Origin: Taudactylus pleione
Taxonomy: Eukaryota > Chordata > Amphibia > Anura > Myobatrachidae
DNA: 64,000 nucleotides
Reading direction: 5' to 3'
Assembly (NCBI GenBank): GCA_031769625.1
Contig: JAUIMM010000202.1
Span: 6,062,001 to 6,126,000 of the forward strand
Positions 24,867-40,300 of this stretch are shown here, piece by piece. Numbering within the stretch: position 1 is the stretch's first letter; each line of letters starts with the position of its first letter. Under the pieces are notes generated by a model that made no database searches, was not told the origin of the DNA, and saw nothing but the letters and a program-made list of their open reading frames with translations. The position numbers and the translations under genes were made by a program.

Positions 24867-26642
24867 AAGCATATTTGCCTCTGTATAAAGCATTGTTATG
24901 TATTATGTTAATACAATGTTATAGTTTGCAAAAAAGTGTTCAATAAATTAATGTATTGTGTTTCTACATTGTTGTGTTGGAGAAAATGGTCTTGATTCCC
25001 TGATTGGCTCAAAAATGTTCTAAATTTAAAATGGTGTTTCATAACTAGCTAAGCCTTAATCTGTACAGTTTGAGGCTTTCCAAAAAGGAGAAACAGTGCA
25101 AACGCACCTGCTAAAGATCCAGCGATGGCGGCAAACCTCACAGAATGATCCTTCTTCTGACAGTTAAGTGCAACTAATGGACGTCATCTAGCAGACACTT
25201 CCTGCCAAAATACTGTGTATGCTTTGATCTTCCAGAACTTTCATCCTACTGATCCTGGAGCTCCATGGGGTCCCACGTAGTGAACATTGTCATTCCTCTG
25301 CAATTGACTCATGTTTCTATCTTCTCAGCAAAAGACTCCTAAGTTCCATCTTGACTGTAGACAACATCAGCAGTGGAGAAGAAGGCCAGCCATTTACCTC
25401 TTGGCATCAGGGTGGAGACCAAACAGTGGTCAAAGAAAGATTCCTTCTAAATTGGTGTACTCTACCGCTGTATTACGACACTTTATTATATTGTTTGGCA
25501 TCATATTTACCTAATGTCATCTGCCGTAGCATTTTGTCCCTATATAAAATGTTGATGTATCACTGTTATGAATTGTTATCTGCTGCATTTTAACTTTATG
25601 TTTAACATTGTTATATATGTTATACAATTTTTACCTGTATGACATAGTATAATGTGCTTATATTACCATCATGCATTATCTATATTATTTGTACATTGCC
25701 GCAGTATTATATTTTAAGATTAAATTGTAATGTAATAGTTATATGTTGTTGACTTAAGCATATTTGCCTCTGTATAAAGCATTGTTATGTATTATGTTAA
25801 TACAATGTTATCGTTTGCAAAAAAGTGTTCAATAAATTAATGTATTGTGTTTCTACATTGTTGTGTTGGAGAAAAGGGTCTTGATTCCCTGATTGGCTCA
25901 AAAATGGTTTAAATTTAAAATGGTGTTTCATAACTAGCTAAGCCTTAATCTTTACAGTTTGAGGCTTTCCAAAAAGGAGAAACAGTGCAAACGCACCTGC
26001 TAAAGATCCAGCGATGGCGGCAAACCTCACAGAATGATCCTTCTTCTGACAGGTAAGTGTTACTAATGGACGTCATCTAGCAGACACTTCCTGCCAAAAT
26101 ACTGTGTATGCTTTGATCATCCAGAACTTTCATCCTACTGATCCTGGAGCTCCATGGGGTCCCACGTAGTGAACACTGTCATTCCTCTGCAAATGACTCA
26201 TGTCTCTATCTTCTCAGCAAAAGACTCCTAAGTTGCATCTTGACTGTAGACAACATCAGCAGTGGAGAAGAAGGCCAGCCATTTACCTCTTGGCATCAGG
26301 GTGGAGACCAAACAGTGGTCAAGGAAAGATTCCTTCTAAATTGGTGTACTCTACCGCTGTATTACGACACTTTATTATATTGTTTGGCATCATATTTACC
26401 TAATGTTATCTGCCATAGCATTTTGTCCCTATATAAAATATTGATGTATCACTGTTATGAATTGTTATCTGCTGCATTTTAACTTTATGTTTAACATTGT
26501 TATATATGTTATACACTTTTTACCTGTATGACATAGTATAATGTGCTTATATTACCATCATGCATTATCTATATTATTTGTACATTGCCGCAGTATTATG
26601 TTTTAAGATTAAATTGTAATGTAATAGTTATATGTTGTTGAC
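24867..26642 (+). repeat. Two-unit motif X-Y without Z (units 29-30)
   Basis: Unit 29 carries the X markers (TTATACAATTTTTACC near 25620, TATTATATTTTAAG near 25703) and unit 30 the Y markers (ATGTCTCTATC, AAGTTGCATC, TGCCATAGC, plus AAAATATTGATG). Unit 31, again X class, follows directly. The pair is offset 1776 bp from units 31-32, consistent with a two-unit duplication. Confidence 0.75.
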
Positions 26643-29308
26643 AAGCATATTTGCCTCTGTATAAAGCATTGTTATGTATTATGTTAATACAATGTTATCG
26701 TTTGCAAAAAAGTGTTCAATAAATTAATGTATTGTGTTTCTACATTGTTGTGTTGGAGAAAATGGTCTTGATTCCCTGATTGGCTCAAAAATGTTCTAAA
26801 TTTAAAATGGTGTTTCATAACTAGCTAAGCCTTAATCTTTACAGTTTGAGGCTTTCCAAAAAGGAGAAACAGTGCAAACGCACCTGCTAAAGATCCAGCG
26901 ATGGCGGCAAACCTCACAGAATGATCCTTCTTCTGACAGTTAAGTGCAACTAATGGACGTCATCTAGCAGACACTTCCTGCCAAAATACTGTGTATGCTT
27001 TGATCTTCCAGAACTTTCATCCTACTGATCCTGGAGCTCCATGGGGTCCCACGTAGTGAACATTGTCATTCCTCTGCAATTGACTCATGTTTCTATCTTC
27101 TCAGCAAAAGACTCCTAAGTTCCATCTTGACTGTAGACAACATCAGCAGTGGAGAAGAAGGCCAGCCATTTACCTCTTGGCATCAGGGTGGAGACCAAAC
27201 AGTGGTCAAAGAAAGATTCCTTCTAAATTGGTGTACTCTACCGCTGTATTACGACACTTTATTATATTGTTTGGCATCATATTTACCTAATGTCATCTGC
27301 CGTAGCATTTTGTCCCTATATAAAATGTTGATGTATCACTGTTATGAATTGTTATCTGCTGCATTTTAACTTTATGTTTAACATTGTTATATATTGTATA
27401 CAATTTTTACCTGTATGACATAGTATAATGTGCTTATATTACCATCATGCATTATCTATATTATTTGTACATTGCCGCAGTATTATATTTTAAGATTAAA
27501 TTGTAATGTAATAGTTATATGTTGTTGACTTAAGCATATTTGCCTCTGTATAAAGCATTGTTATGTATTATGTTAATACAATGTTATCGTTTGCAAAAAA
27601 GTGTTCAATAAATTAATGTATTGTGTTTCTACATTGTTGTGTTGGAGAAAATGGTCTTGATTCCCTGATTGGCTCAAAAATGGTTTAAATTTAAAATGGT
27701 GTTTCATAACTAGCTAAGCCTTAATCTTTACAGTTTGAGGCTTTCCAAAAAGGAGAAACAGTGCAAACGCACCTGCTAAAGATCCAGCGATGGCGGCAAA
27801 CCTCACAGAATGATCCTTCTTCTGACAGGTAAGTGCTACAAATGGACGTCATCTAGCAGACACTTCCTGCCAAAATACTGTGTATGCTTTGATCATCCAG
27901 AACTTTCATCCTACTGATCCTGGAGCTCCATGGGGTCCCACGTAGTGAACACTGTCATTCCTCTGCAAATGACTCATGTCTCTATCTTCTCAGCAAAAGA
28001 CTCCTAAGTTGCATCTTGACTGTAGACAACATCAGTAGTGGAGAAGAAGGCCAGCCATTTACCTCTTGGCATCAGGGTGGAGACCAAACAGTGGTCAAGG
28101 AAAGATTCCTTCTAAATTGGTGTACTCTACCGCTGTATTACGACACTTTATTATATTGTTTGGCATCATATTTACCTAATGTTATCTGCCATAGCATTTT
28201 GTCCCTATATAAAATATTGATGTATCACTGTTATGAATTGTTATCTGCTGCATTTTAACTTTATGTTTAACATTGTTATATATGTTATACACTTTTTACC
28301 TGTATGACATAGTATAATGTGCTTATATTACCATCATGCATTGTCTATATTATTTGTACATTGCCGCAGTATTATGTTTTAAGATTAAATTGTAATATAA
28401 TAATTATATGTTGTTGACTTAAGCATATTTGCCTCTGTATAAAGCATTGTTATGTATTATGTTAATACGATGTTATCGTTTGGAAAAAAAGTGTTCAATA
28501 GATTAATGTATCGTGTTTATACATTCTTGTGTTGGAGAAAAGGGTCTTGATTCCCTGATTGGCTCAAAAATAGCTTAAATTTAAAATGGTGTTTCATAAC
28601 TAGCTAAGCCTTAATCTTTACAGTTTGAGGCTTTCCAAAAAGGAGAAACAGTGCAAACGCACCTGCTAAAGATCCAGCGATGGCGGCAAACCTCACAGAA
28701 TGATCCTTCTTCTGACAGGTAAGTGCTACTAATGGACGTCATCTAGCAGACACTTCCTGCCAAAATACTGTGTATGCTTTGATCATCCAGAACTTTCATC
28801 CTACTGATCCTGGAGCTCCATGGGGTCCCACGTAGTGAACACTGTCATTCCTCTGCAAATGACTCCTGTTTCTATCTTCTCAGCAAAAGACTCCTAAGTT
28901 CCATCTTGACTGAAGACAACATCAGCAGTGGAGAAGAAGGCCAGCCATTTACCTCTTGGCATCAGGGTGGAGACCAAACAGTGGTCAAAGAAAGATTCCT
29001 TCTAAATTGGTGTACTCTACCGCTGTATTACGACACTTTATTATATTGTTTGGCATCATATTTACCTAATGTTATCTGCCGTAGCATGTTGTCCCTATAT
29101 AAAATGTTGATGTATCACTGTTATGAATTGTTATCTGCTGCATTTTAACTTTATGTTTAACATTGTTATATATGTTATACACTTTTTACCTGTATGACAT
29201 AGTATAATGTGCTTATATTACCATCATGCATTATCTATATTATTTGTACATTGCCGCAGTATTATGTTTTAAGATTAAATTGTAATGTAATAGTTATATG
29301 TTGTTGAC
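26643..29308 (+). repeat. Three-unit motif X-Y-Z, second occurrence (units 31-33)
   Basis: It has the same markers as units 25-27, about 5.33 kb downstream. Unit 31 has a local variant, TATATTGTATACAA near 27391-27404. Unit 32 shares AAAATATTGATG with units 30 and 37. Unit 33 reads GACTCCTGTTTC at 28861, losing the ATG that precedes the acceptor in most copies. Confidence 0.8.
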
Positions 29309-31082
29309 AAGCATATTTGCCTCTGTATAAAGCATTGTTATGTATTATGTTAATACAATGTTATCGTTTGCAAAAAAGTGTTCAATAAATTAATGTATTG
29401 TGTTTCTACATTGTTGTGTTGGAGAAAAGGGTCTTGATTCCCTGATTGGCTCAAAAATGGTTTAAATTTAAAATGGTGTTTCATAACTAGCTAAGCCTTA
29501 ATCTTTACAGTTTGAGGCTTTCCAAAAAGGAGAAACAGTGCAAACGCACCTGCTAAAGATCCAGCGATGGCGGCAAACCTCACAGAATGATCCTTCTTCT
29601 GACAGTTAAGTGCAACTAATGGACGTCATCTAGCAGACACTTCCTGCCAAAATACTGTGTATGCTTTGATCTTCCAGAACTTTCATCCTACTGATCCTGG
29701 AGCTCCATGGGGTCCCACGTAGTGAACATTGTCATTCCTCTGCAATTGACTCATGTTTCTATCTTCTCAGCAAAAGACTCCTAAGTTCCATCTTGACTGT
29801 AGACAACATCAGCAGTGGAGAAGAAGGCCAGCCATTTACCTCTTGGCATCAGGGTGGAGACCAAACAGTGGTCAAAGAAAGATTCCTTCTAAATTGGTGT
29901 ACTCTACCGCTGTATTACGACACTTTATTATATTGTTTGGCATCATATTTACCTAATGTTATCTGCCGTAGCATGTTGTCCCTATATAAAATGTTGATGT
30001 ATCACTGTTATGAATTGTTATCTGCTGCATTTTAACTTTATGTTTAACATTGTTATATATGTTATACACTTTTTACCTGTATGACATAGTATAATGTGCT
30101 TATATTACCATCATGCATTATCTATATTATTTGTACATTGCCGCAGTATTATGTTTTAAGATTAAATTGTAATGTAATAGTTATATGTTGTTGACAAGCA
30201 TATTTGCCTCTGTATAAAGCATTGTTATGTATTATGTTAATACAATGTTATCGTTTGCAAAAAAGTGTTCAATAAATTAATGTATTGTGTTTCTACATTG
30301 TTGTGTTGGAGAAAAGGGTCTTGATTCCCTGATTGGCTCAAAAATGGTTTAAATTTAAAATGGTGTTTCATAACTAGCTAAGCCTTAATCTTTACAGTTT
30401 GAGGCTTTCCAAAAAGGAGAAACAGTGCAAACGCACCTGCTAAAGATCCAGCGATGGCGGCAAACCTCACAGAATGATCCTTCTTCTGACAGTTAAGTGC
30501 AACTAATGGACGTCATCTAGCAGACACTTCCTGCCAAAATACTGTGTATGCTTTGATCTTCCAGAACTTTCATCCTACTGATCCTGGAGCTCCATGGGGT
30601 CCCACGTAGTGAACATTGTCATTCCTCTGCAATTGACTCATGTTTCTATCTTCTCAGCAAAAGACTCCTAAGTTCCATCTTGACTGTAGACAACATCAGC
30701 AGTGGAGAAGAAGGCCAGCCATTTACCTCTTGGCATCAGGGTGGAGACCAAACAGTGGTCAAAGAAAGATTCCTTCTAAATTGGTGTACTCTACCGCTGT
30801 ATTACGACACTTTATTATATTGTTTGGCATCATATTTACCTAATGTTATCTGCCGTAGCATGTTGTCCCTATATAAAATGTTGATGTATCACTGTTATGA
30901 ATTGTTATCTGCTGCATTTTAACTTTATGTTTAACATTGTTATATATGTTATACACTTTTTACCTGTATGACATAGTATAATGTGCTTATATTACCATCA
31001 TGCATTATCTATATTATTTGTACATTGCCGCAGTATTATGTTTTAAGATTAAATTGTAATGTAATAGTTATATGTTGTTGAC

Positions 31083-33748
31083 AAGCATATTTGCCTCTGT
31101 ATAAAGCATTGTTATGTATTATGTTAATACAATGTTATCGTTTGCAAAAAAGTGTTCAATAAATTAATGTATTGTGTTTCTACATTGTTTTGTTGGAGAA
31201 AATGGTCTTGATTCCCTGATTGGCTCAAAAATGTTCTAAATTTAAAATGGTGTTTCATAACTAGCTAAGCCTTAATCTTTACAGTTTGAGGCTTTCCAAA
31301 AAGGAGAAACAGTGCAAACGCACCTGCTAAAGATCCAGCGATGGCGGCAAACCTCACAGAATGATCCTTCTTCTGACAGTTAAGTGCAACTAATGGACGT
31401 CATCTAGCAGACACTTCCTGCCAAAATACTGTGTATGCTTTGATCTTCCAGAACTTTCATCCTACTGATCCTGGAGCTCCATGGGGTCCCACGTAGTGAA
31501 CATTGTCATTCCTCTGCAATTGACTCATGTTTCTATCTTCTCAGCAAAAGACTCCTAAGTTCCATCTTGACTGTAGACAACATCAGCAGTGGAGAAGAAG
31601 GCCAGCCATTTACCTCTTGGCATCAGGGTGGAGACCAAACAGTGGTCAAAGAAAGATTCCTTCTAAATTGGTGTACTCTACCGCTGTATTACGACACTTT
31701 ATTATATTGTTTGGCATCATATTTACCTAATGTCATCTGCCGTAGCATTTTGTCCCTATATAAAATGTTGATGTATCACTGTTATGAATTGTTATCTGCT
31801 GCATTTTAACTTTATGTTTAACATTGTTATATATGTTATACAATTTTTACCTGTATGACATAGTATAATGTGCTTATATTACCATCATGCATTATCTATA
31901 TTATTTGTACATTGCCGCAGTATTATATTTTAAGATTAAATTGTAATGTAATAGTTATATGTTGTTGACAAGCATATTTGCCTCTGTATAAAGCATTGTT
32001 ATGTATTATGTTAATACAATGTTATCGTTTGCAAAAAAGTGTTCAATAAATTAATGTATTGTGTTTCTACATTGTTGTGTTGGAGAAAAGGGTCTTGATT
32101 CCCTGATTGGCTCAAAAATGGTTTAAATTTAAAATGGTGTTTCATAACTAGCTAAGCCTTAATCTTTACAGTTTGAGGCTTTCCAAAAAGGAGAAACAGT
32201 GCAAACGCACCTGCTAAAGATCCAGCGATGGCGGCAAACCTCACAGAATGATCCTTCTTCTGACAGGTAAGTGCTACTAATGGACGTCATCTAGCAGACA
32301 CTTCCTGCCAAAATACTGTGTATGCTTTGATCATCCAGAACTTTCATCCTACTGATCCTGGAGCTCCATGGGGTCCCACGTAGTGAACACTGTCATTCCT
32401 CTGCAAATGACTCATGTCTCTATCTTCTCAGCAAAAGACTCCTAAGTTGCATCTTGACTGTAGACAACATCAGCAGTGGAGAAGAAGGCCAGCCATTTAC
32501 CTCTTGGCATCAGGGTGGAGACCAAACAGTGGTCAAGGAAAGATTCCTTCTAAATTGGTGTACTCTACCGCTGTATTACGACACTTTATTATATTGTTTG
32601 GCATCATATTTACCTAATGTTATCTGCCATAGCATTTTGTCCCTATATAAAATATTGATGTATCACTGTTATGAATTGTTATCTGCTGCATTTTAACTTT
32701 ATGTTTAACATTGTTATATATGTTATACACTTTTTACCTGTATGACATAGTATAATGTGCTTATATTACCATCATGCATTGTCTATATTATTTGTACATT
32801 GCCGCAGTATTATGTTTTAAGATTAAATTGTAATATAATAATTATATGTTGTTGACTTAAGCATATTTGCCTCTGTATAAAGCATTGTTATGTATTATGT
32901 TAATACGATGTTATCGTTTGGAAAAAAAGTGTTCAATAGATTAATGTATCGTGTTTATACATTCTTGTGTTGGAGAAAAGGGTCTTGATTCCCTGATTGG
33001 CTCAAAAATAGCTTAAATTTAAAATGGTGTTTCATAACTAGCTAAGCCTTAATCTTTACAGTTTGAGGCTTTCCAAAAAGGAGAAACAGTGCAAACGCAC
33101 CTGCTAAAGATCCAGCGATGGCGGCAAACCTCACAGAATGATCCTTCTTCTGACAGGTAAGTGCTACTAATGGACGTCATCTAGCAGACACTTCCTGCCA
33201 AAATACTGTGTATGCTTTGATCATCCAGAACTTTCATCCTACTGATCCTGGAGCTCCATGGGGTCCCACGTAGTGAACACTGTCATTCCTCTGCAAATGA
33301 CTCATGTTTCTATCTTCTCAGCAAAAGACTCCTAAGTTCCATCTTGACTGAAGACAACATCAGCAGTGGAGAAGAAGGCCAGCCATTTACCTCTTGGCAT
33401 CAGGGTGGAGACCAAACAGTGGTCAAAGAAAGATTCCTTCTAAATTGGTGTACTCTACCGCTGTATTACGACACTTTATTATATTGTTTGGCATCATATT
33501 TACCTAATGTCATCTGCCGTAGCATTTTGTCCCTATATAAAATGTTGATGTATCACTGTTATGAATTGTTATCTGCTGCATTTTAACTTTATGTTTAACA
33601 TTGTTATATATGTTATACACTTTTTACCTGTATGACATAGTATAATGTGCTTATATTACCATCATGCATTGTCTATATTATTTGTACATTGCCGCAGTAT
33701 TATGTTTTAAGATTAAATTGTAATATAATAGTTATATGTTGTTGACTT
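31083..33748 (+). repeat. Three-unit motif X-Y-Z, third occurrence (units 36-38)
   Basis: The markers of X, Y and Z recur in order, about 4.44 kb after units 31-33. Unit 38 differs from units 27 and 33 in its right half (GTCATC and GCATTTTG rather than GTTATC and GCATGTTG). Z units therefore also exchange their 3' halves. Confidence 0.8.
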
Positions 33749-36700
33749 AAGCATATTTGCCTCTGTATAAAGCATTGTTATGTATTATGTTAACACAATG
33801 TTATCGTTTGAAAAAAAGTGTTCAATAGATTAATGTCTTGTGTTTATACATTCTTATGTTGGAGAAAAGGGTCTTGATTCCCTGATTGGCTCAAAAATAG
33901 TTTAAATTTAAAATGGTGTTTCATAACTAGCTAAGCCTTAATCTTTAAAGTTTGAGGCTTTCCAAAAAGGAGAAACAGTGCAAACGCACCTGCTAAAGAT
34001 CCAGCGATGGCGGCAAACCTCACAGAATGATCCTTCTTCTGACAGTTAAGTGCAACTAATGGACGTCATCTAGCAGACACTTCCTGCCAAAATACTGTGT
34101 ATGCTTTGATCTTCCAGAACTTTCATCCTACTGATCCTGGAGCTCCATGGGGTCCCACATAGTGAACACTGTCATTCCTCTGCAATTGACTAATGTTTCT
34201 ATCTTCTCAGCAAAAGACTCCTAAGTTCCATCTTGACTGTAGACAACATCAGCAGTGGAGAAGAAGGCCAGCCATTTACCTCTTGGCATCAGGGTGGAGA
34301 CCAAACAGTGGTCAAAGAAAGATTCCTTCTAAATTGGTGTACTCTACCGCTGTATTACGACACTTTATTATATTGTTTGGCATCATATTTACCTAATGTT
34401 ATCTGCCGTAGCATGTTGTCCCTATATAAAATGTTGATGTATCACTGTTATGAATTGTTATCTGCTGCATTTTAACTTTATGTTTAACATTGTTATATAT
34501 GTTATATACTTTTTACCTGTATGACATAGTATAATGTGCTTATATTACCATCATGCATTATCTATATTATTTGTACATTGCCGCAGTATTATGTTTTAAG
34601 ATTAAATTGTAATGTAATAGTTATATGTTGTTGACTTAAGCATATTTGCCTCTGTATAAAGCATTGTTATGTATTATGTTAATACAATGTTATCGTTTGC
34701 AAAAAAGTGTTCAATAAATTAATGTATTGTGTTTCTACATTGTTGTGTTGGAGAAAAGGGTCTTGATTCCCTGATTGGCTCAAAAATGGTTTTAATTTAA
34801 AATGGTGTTTCATAACTAGCTAAGCCTTAATCTTTACAGTTTGAGGCTTTTCAAAAAGGAGAAACAGTGCAAACGCACCTGCTAAAGATCCAGCGATGGC
34901 GGCAAACCTCACAGAATGATCCTTCTTCTGACAGTTAAGTGCAACTAATGGACGTCATCTAGCAGACACTTCCTCCCAAAATACTGTGTATGCTTTGATC
35001 TTCCAGAACTTTCATCCTACTGATCCTGGAGCTCCATGGGGTCCCACGTAGTGAACACTGTCATTCCTCTGCAATTGACTAATGTTTCTATCTTCTCAGC
35101 AAAAGACTCCTAAGTTCCATCTTGACTGTAGACAACATCAGCAGTGGAGAAGAAGGCCAGCCATTTACCTCTTGGCATCAGGGTGGAGACCAAACAGTGG
35201 TCAAAGAAAGATTCCTTCTAAATTGGTGTACTCTACCGCTGTATTACGACACTTTATTATATTGTTTGGCATCATATTTACCTAATGTTATCTGCCGTAG
35301 CATGTTGTCCCTATATAAAATGTTGATGTATCACTGTTATGAATTGTTATCTGCTGCATTTTAACTTTATGTTTAACATTGTTATATATGTTATACACTT
35401 TTTACCTGTATGACATAGTATAATGTGCTTATATTACCATCATGCATTATCTATATTATTTGTACATTGCCGCAGTATTATGTTTTAAGATTAAATTGTA
35501 ATGTAATAGTTATATGTTGTTGACTTAAGCATATTTGCCTCTGTATAAAGCATTGTTATGTATTATGTTAATACAATGTTATCGTTTGCAAAAACGTGTT
35601 CAATAAATTAATGTATTGTGTTTATACACTGTTGTGTTGGAGAAAAGGGTCTTGATTCCCTGATTGGCTCAAAAATGGTTTAAATTTAAAATGGTGTTTC
35701 ATAACTAGCTAAGCCTTAATCTTTACAGTTTGAGGCTTTCCAAAAAGGAGAAACAGTGCAAACGCACCTGCTAAAGATCCAGCGATGGCGGCAAACCTCA
35801 CAGAATGATCCTTCTTCTGACAGATAAGTGCTACTAATGGACGTCATCTAGCAGACACTTCCTGCCAAAATACTGTGTATGCTTTGATCATCCAGAACTT
35901 TCATCCTACTGATCCTGGAGCTCCATGGGGTCCCACGTAGTGAACACTGTCATTCCTCTGCAAATGACTCATGTTTCTATCTTCTCAGCAAAAGACTCCT
36001 AAGTTCCATCTTGACTGTAGACAACATCAGCAGTGGAGAAGAAGGCCAGCCATTTACCTCTTGGCATCAGGGTGGAGACCAAACAGTGGTCAAAGAAAGA
36101 TTCCTTCTATATTGGTGTACTCTACCACTGTATTACGACACTTTATTATATTGTTTGGCATCATATTTACCTAATGTTATCTGTCGTAGCATTTTGTCCC
36201 TATATAAAATGTTGATGTATCACTGTTATGAATTGTTATCTGCTGCATTTTAACTTTATGTTTAACATTGTTATATATGTTATACACTTTTTACCTGTAT
36301 GACATAGTATAATGTGCTTATATTACCATTATGCATTGTCTATATTATTTGTACTTTGCCGCAGTATTATGTTTTAAGATTAAATTGTAATATAATAGTT
36401 ATATGTTGTTGACTTAAGCATATTTGCCTCTGTATAAAGCATTGTTATGTATTATGTTAATACAATGTTATCGTTTGCAAAAAAGTGTTCAATAAATTAA
36501 TGTATTGTGTTTATACATTGTTGTGTTGGAGAAAATGGTCTTGATTCCCTGATTGGCTCAAAAATGTTCTAAATCTAAAATGGTGTTTCATAACTAGCTA
36601 AGCCTTAATCTTTACAGTTTGAGGTTTTCCAAAAAGGAGAAACAGTGCAAACGCACCTGCTAAAGATCCAGCGATGGCGGCAAACCTCACGGAATGATCC

Positions 36701-37304
36701 TTCTTCTGACAGGTAAGTGCTACTAATGGAAGTCATCAAGCAGACACTTTCTGCCAAAATACTGTGTATGCTTTGATCATCCAGAACTTTCATCCTACTG
36801 ATCCTGGAGCTCCATGGGGTCCCACGTAGTGAACACTGTCATTCCTCTGCAAATGACTCATGTTTCTATCTTCTCAGCAAAAGACTCCTAAGTTCCATCT
36901 TGACTGAAGACAACATCAGCAGTGGAGAAGAAGGCCAGCCATTTACCTCTTGGCATCAGGGTGGAGACCAAACAGTGGTCAAAGAAAGATTCCTTCTAAA
37001 TTGGTGTACTCTACCGCTGTATTACGACACTTTATTATATTGTTTGGCATCATATTTACCTAATGTCATCTGCCGTAGCATTTTGTCCCTATATAAAATG
37101 TTGATGTATCACTGTTATGAATTGTTATCTGCTGCATTTTAACTTTATGTTTAACATTGTTATATATGTTATACACTTTTTACCTGTATGACATAGTATA
37201 ATGTGCTTATATTACCATCATGCATTGTCTATATTATTTGTACATTGCCGCAGTATTATGTTTTAAGATTAAATTGTAATATAATAATTATATGTTGTTG
37301 ACTT
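32859..37304 (+). repeat. 5-unit tandem duplication, first copy (units 38-42)
   Basis: 4446 bp, followed directly by a near-identical copy. Shared private variants include TTTGAAAAAAAG (33810), CCCACATAG with GACTAATGTTTC (unit 39), TTCCTCCCAAAA with CTTTTCAAAAAGG (unit 40), CAAAAACGTG with a CAGATAAGT donor and CTTCTATATTGG (unit 41), and CTCACGGAATG with CATCAAGCAG (unit 42). A visible difference is CTACCACTG at 36127 versus CTACCGCTG in the other copy. Confidence 0.9.
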
Positions 37305-40300
37305 AAGCATATTTGCCTCTGTATAAAGCATTGTTATGTATTATGTTAATACGATGTTATCGTTTGGAAAAAAAGTGTTCAATAGATTAATGTATCGTGT
37401 TTATACATTCTTGTGTTGGAGAAAAGGGTCTTGATTCCCTGATTGGCTCAAAAATAGCTTAAATTTAAAATGGTGTTTCATAACTAGCTAAGCCTTAATC
37501 TTTACAGTTTGAGGCTTTCCAAAAAGGAGAAACAGTGCAAACGCACCTGCTAAAGATCCAGCGATGGCGGCAAACCTCACAGAATGATCCTTCTTCTGAC
37601 AGGTAAGTGCTACTAATGGACGTCATCTAGCAGACACTTCCTGCCAAAATACTGTGTATGCTTTGATCATCCAGAACTTTCATCCTACTGATCCTGGAGC
37701 TCCATGGGGTCCCACGTAGTGAACACTGTCATTCCTCTGCAAATGACTCATGTTTCTATCTTCTCAGCAAAAGACTCCTAAGTTCCATCTTGACTGAAGA
37801 CAACATCAGCAGTGGAGAAGAAGGCCAGCCATTTACCTCTTGGCATCAGGGTGGAGACCAAACAGTGGTCAAAGAAAGATTCCTTCTAAATTGGTGTACT
37901 CTACCGCTGTATTACGACACTTTATTATATTGTTTGGCATCATATTTACCTAATGTCATCTGCCGTAGCATTTTGTCCCTATATAAAATGTTGATGTATC
38001 ACTGTTATGAATTGTTATCTGCTGCATTTTAACTTTATGTTTAACATTGTTATATATGTTATACACTTTTTACCTGTATGACATAGTATAATGTGCTTAT
38101 ATTACCATCATGCATTGTCTATATTATTTGTACATTGCCGCAGTATTATGTTTTAAGATTAAATTGTAATATAATAGTTATATGTTGTTGACTTAAGCAT
38201 ATTTGCCTCTGTATAAAGCATTGTTATGTATTATGTTAACACAATGTTATCGTTTGAAAAAAAGTGTTCAATAGATTAATGTCTTGTGTTTATACATTCT
38301 TATGTTGGAGAAAAGGGTCTTGATTCCCTGATTGGCTCAAAAATAGTTTAAATTTAAAATGGTGTTTCATAACTAGCTAAGCCTTAATCTTTAAAGTTTG
38401 AGGCTTTCCAAAAAGGAGAAACAGTGCAAACGCACCTGCTAAAGATCCAGCGATGGCGGCAAACCTCACAGAATGATCCTTCTTCTGACAGTTAAGTGCA
38501 ACTAATGGACGTCATCTAGCAGACACTTCCTGCCAAAATACTGTGTATGCTTTGATCTTCCAGAACTTTCATCCTACTGATCCTGGAGCTCCATGGGGTC
38601 CCACATAGTGAACACTGTCATTCCTCTGCAATTGACTAATGTTTCTATCTTCTCAGCAAAAGACTCCTAAGTTCCATCTTGACTGTAGACAACATCAGCA
38701 GTGGAGAAGAAGGCCAGCCATTTACCTCTTGGCATCAGGGTGGAGACCAAACAGTGGTCAAAGAAAGATTCCTTCTAAATTGGTGTACTCTACCGCTGTA
38801 TTACGACACTTTATTATATTGTTTGGCATCATATTTACCTAATGTTATCTGCCGTAGCATGTTGTCCCTATATAAAATGTTGATGTATCACTGTTATGAA
38901 TTGTTATCTGCTGCATTTTAACTTTATGTTTAACATTGTTATATATGTTATATACTTTTTACCTGTATGACATAGTATAATGTGCTTATATTACCATCAT
39001 GCATTATCTATATTATTTGTACATTGCCGCAGTATTATGTTTTAAGATTAAATTGTAATGTAATAGTTATATGTTGTTGACTTAAGCATATTTGCCTCTG
39101 TATAAAGCATTGTTATGTATTATGTTAATACAATGTTATCGTTTGCAAAAAAGTGTTCAATAAATTAATGTATTGTGTTTCTACATTGTTGTGTTGGAGA
39201 AAAGGGTCTTGATTCCCTGATTGGCTCAAAAATGGTTTTAATTTAAAATGGTGTTTCATAACTAGCTAAGCCTTAATCTTTACAGTTTGAGGCTTTTCAA
39301 AAAGGAGAAACAGTGCAAACGCACCTGCTAAAGATCCAGCGATGGCGGCAAACCTCACAGAATGATCCTTCTTCTGACAGTTAAGTGCAACTAATGGACG
39401 TCATCTAGCAGACACTTCCTCCCAAAATACTGTGTATGCTTTGATCTTCCAGAACTTTCATCCTACTGATCCTGGAGCTCCATGGGGTCCCACGTAGTGA
39501 ACACTGTCATTCCTCTGCAATTGACTAATGTTTCTATCTTCTCAGCAAAAGACTCCTAAGTTCCATCTTGACTGTAGACAACATCAGCAGTGGAGAAGAA
39601 GGCCAGCCATTTACCTCTTGGCATCAGGGTGGAGACCAAACAGTGGTCAAAGAAAGATTCCTTCTAAATTGGTGTACTCTACCGCTGTATTACGACACTT
39701 TATTATATTGTTTGGCATCATATTTACCTAATGTTATCTGCCGTAGCATGTTGTCCCTATATAAAATGTTGATGTATCACTGTTATGAATTGTTATCTGC
39801 TGCATTTTAACTTTATGTTTAACATTGTTATATATGTTATACACTTTTTACCTGTATGACATAGTATAATGTGCTTATATTACCATCATGCATTATCTAT
39901 ATTATTTGTACATTGCCGCAGTATTATGTTTTAAGATTAAATTGTAATGTAATAGTTATATGTTGTTGACTTAAGCATATTTGCCTCTGTATAAAGCATT
40001 GTTATGTATTATGTTAATACAATGTTATCGTTTGCAAAAACGTGTTCAATAAATTAATGTATTGTGTTTATACACTGTTGTGTTGGAGAAAAGGGTCTTG
40101 ATTCCCTGATTGGCTCAAAAATGGTTTAAATTTAAAATGGTGTTTCATAACTAGCTAAGCCTTAATCTTTACAGTTTGAGGCTTTCCAAAAAGGAGAAAC
40201 AGTGCAAACGCACCTGCTAAAGATCCAGCGATGGCGGCAAACCTCACAGAATGATCCTTCTTCTGACAGATAAGTGCTACTAATGGACGTCATCTAGCAG

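Noticed and set aside
36033..36215. 60-codon frame starting MEKKASHLPLG in units 41, 46, 48 and 49-50 kb
   Set aside because: It opens only because AAATTGG became ATATTGG and is an out-of-frame shadow of block B.
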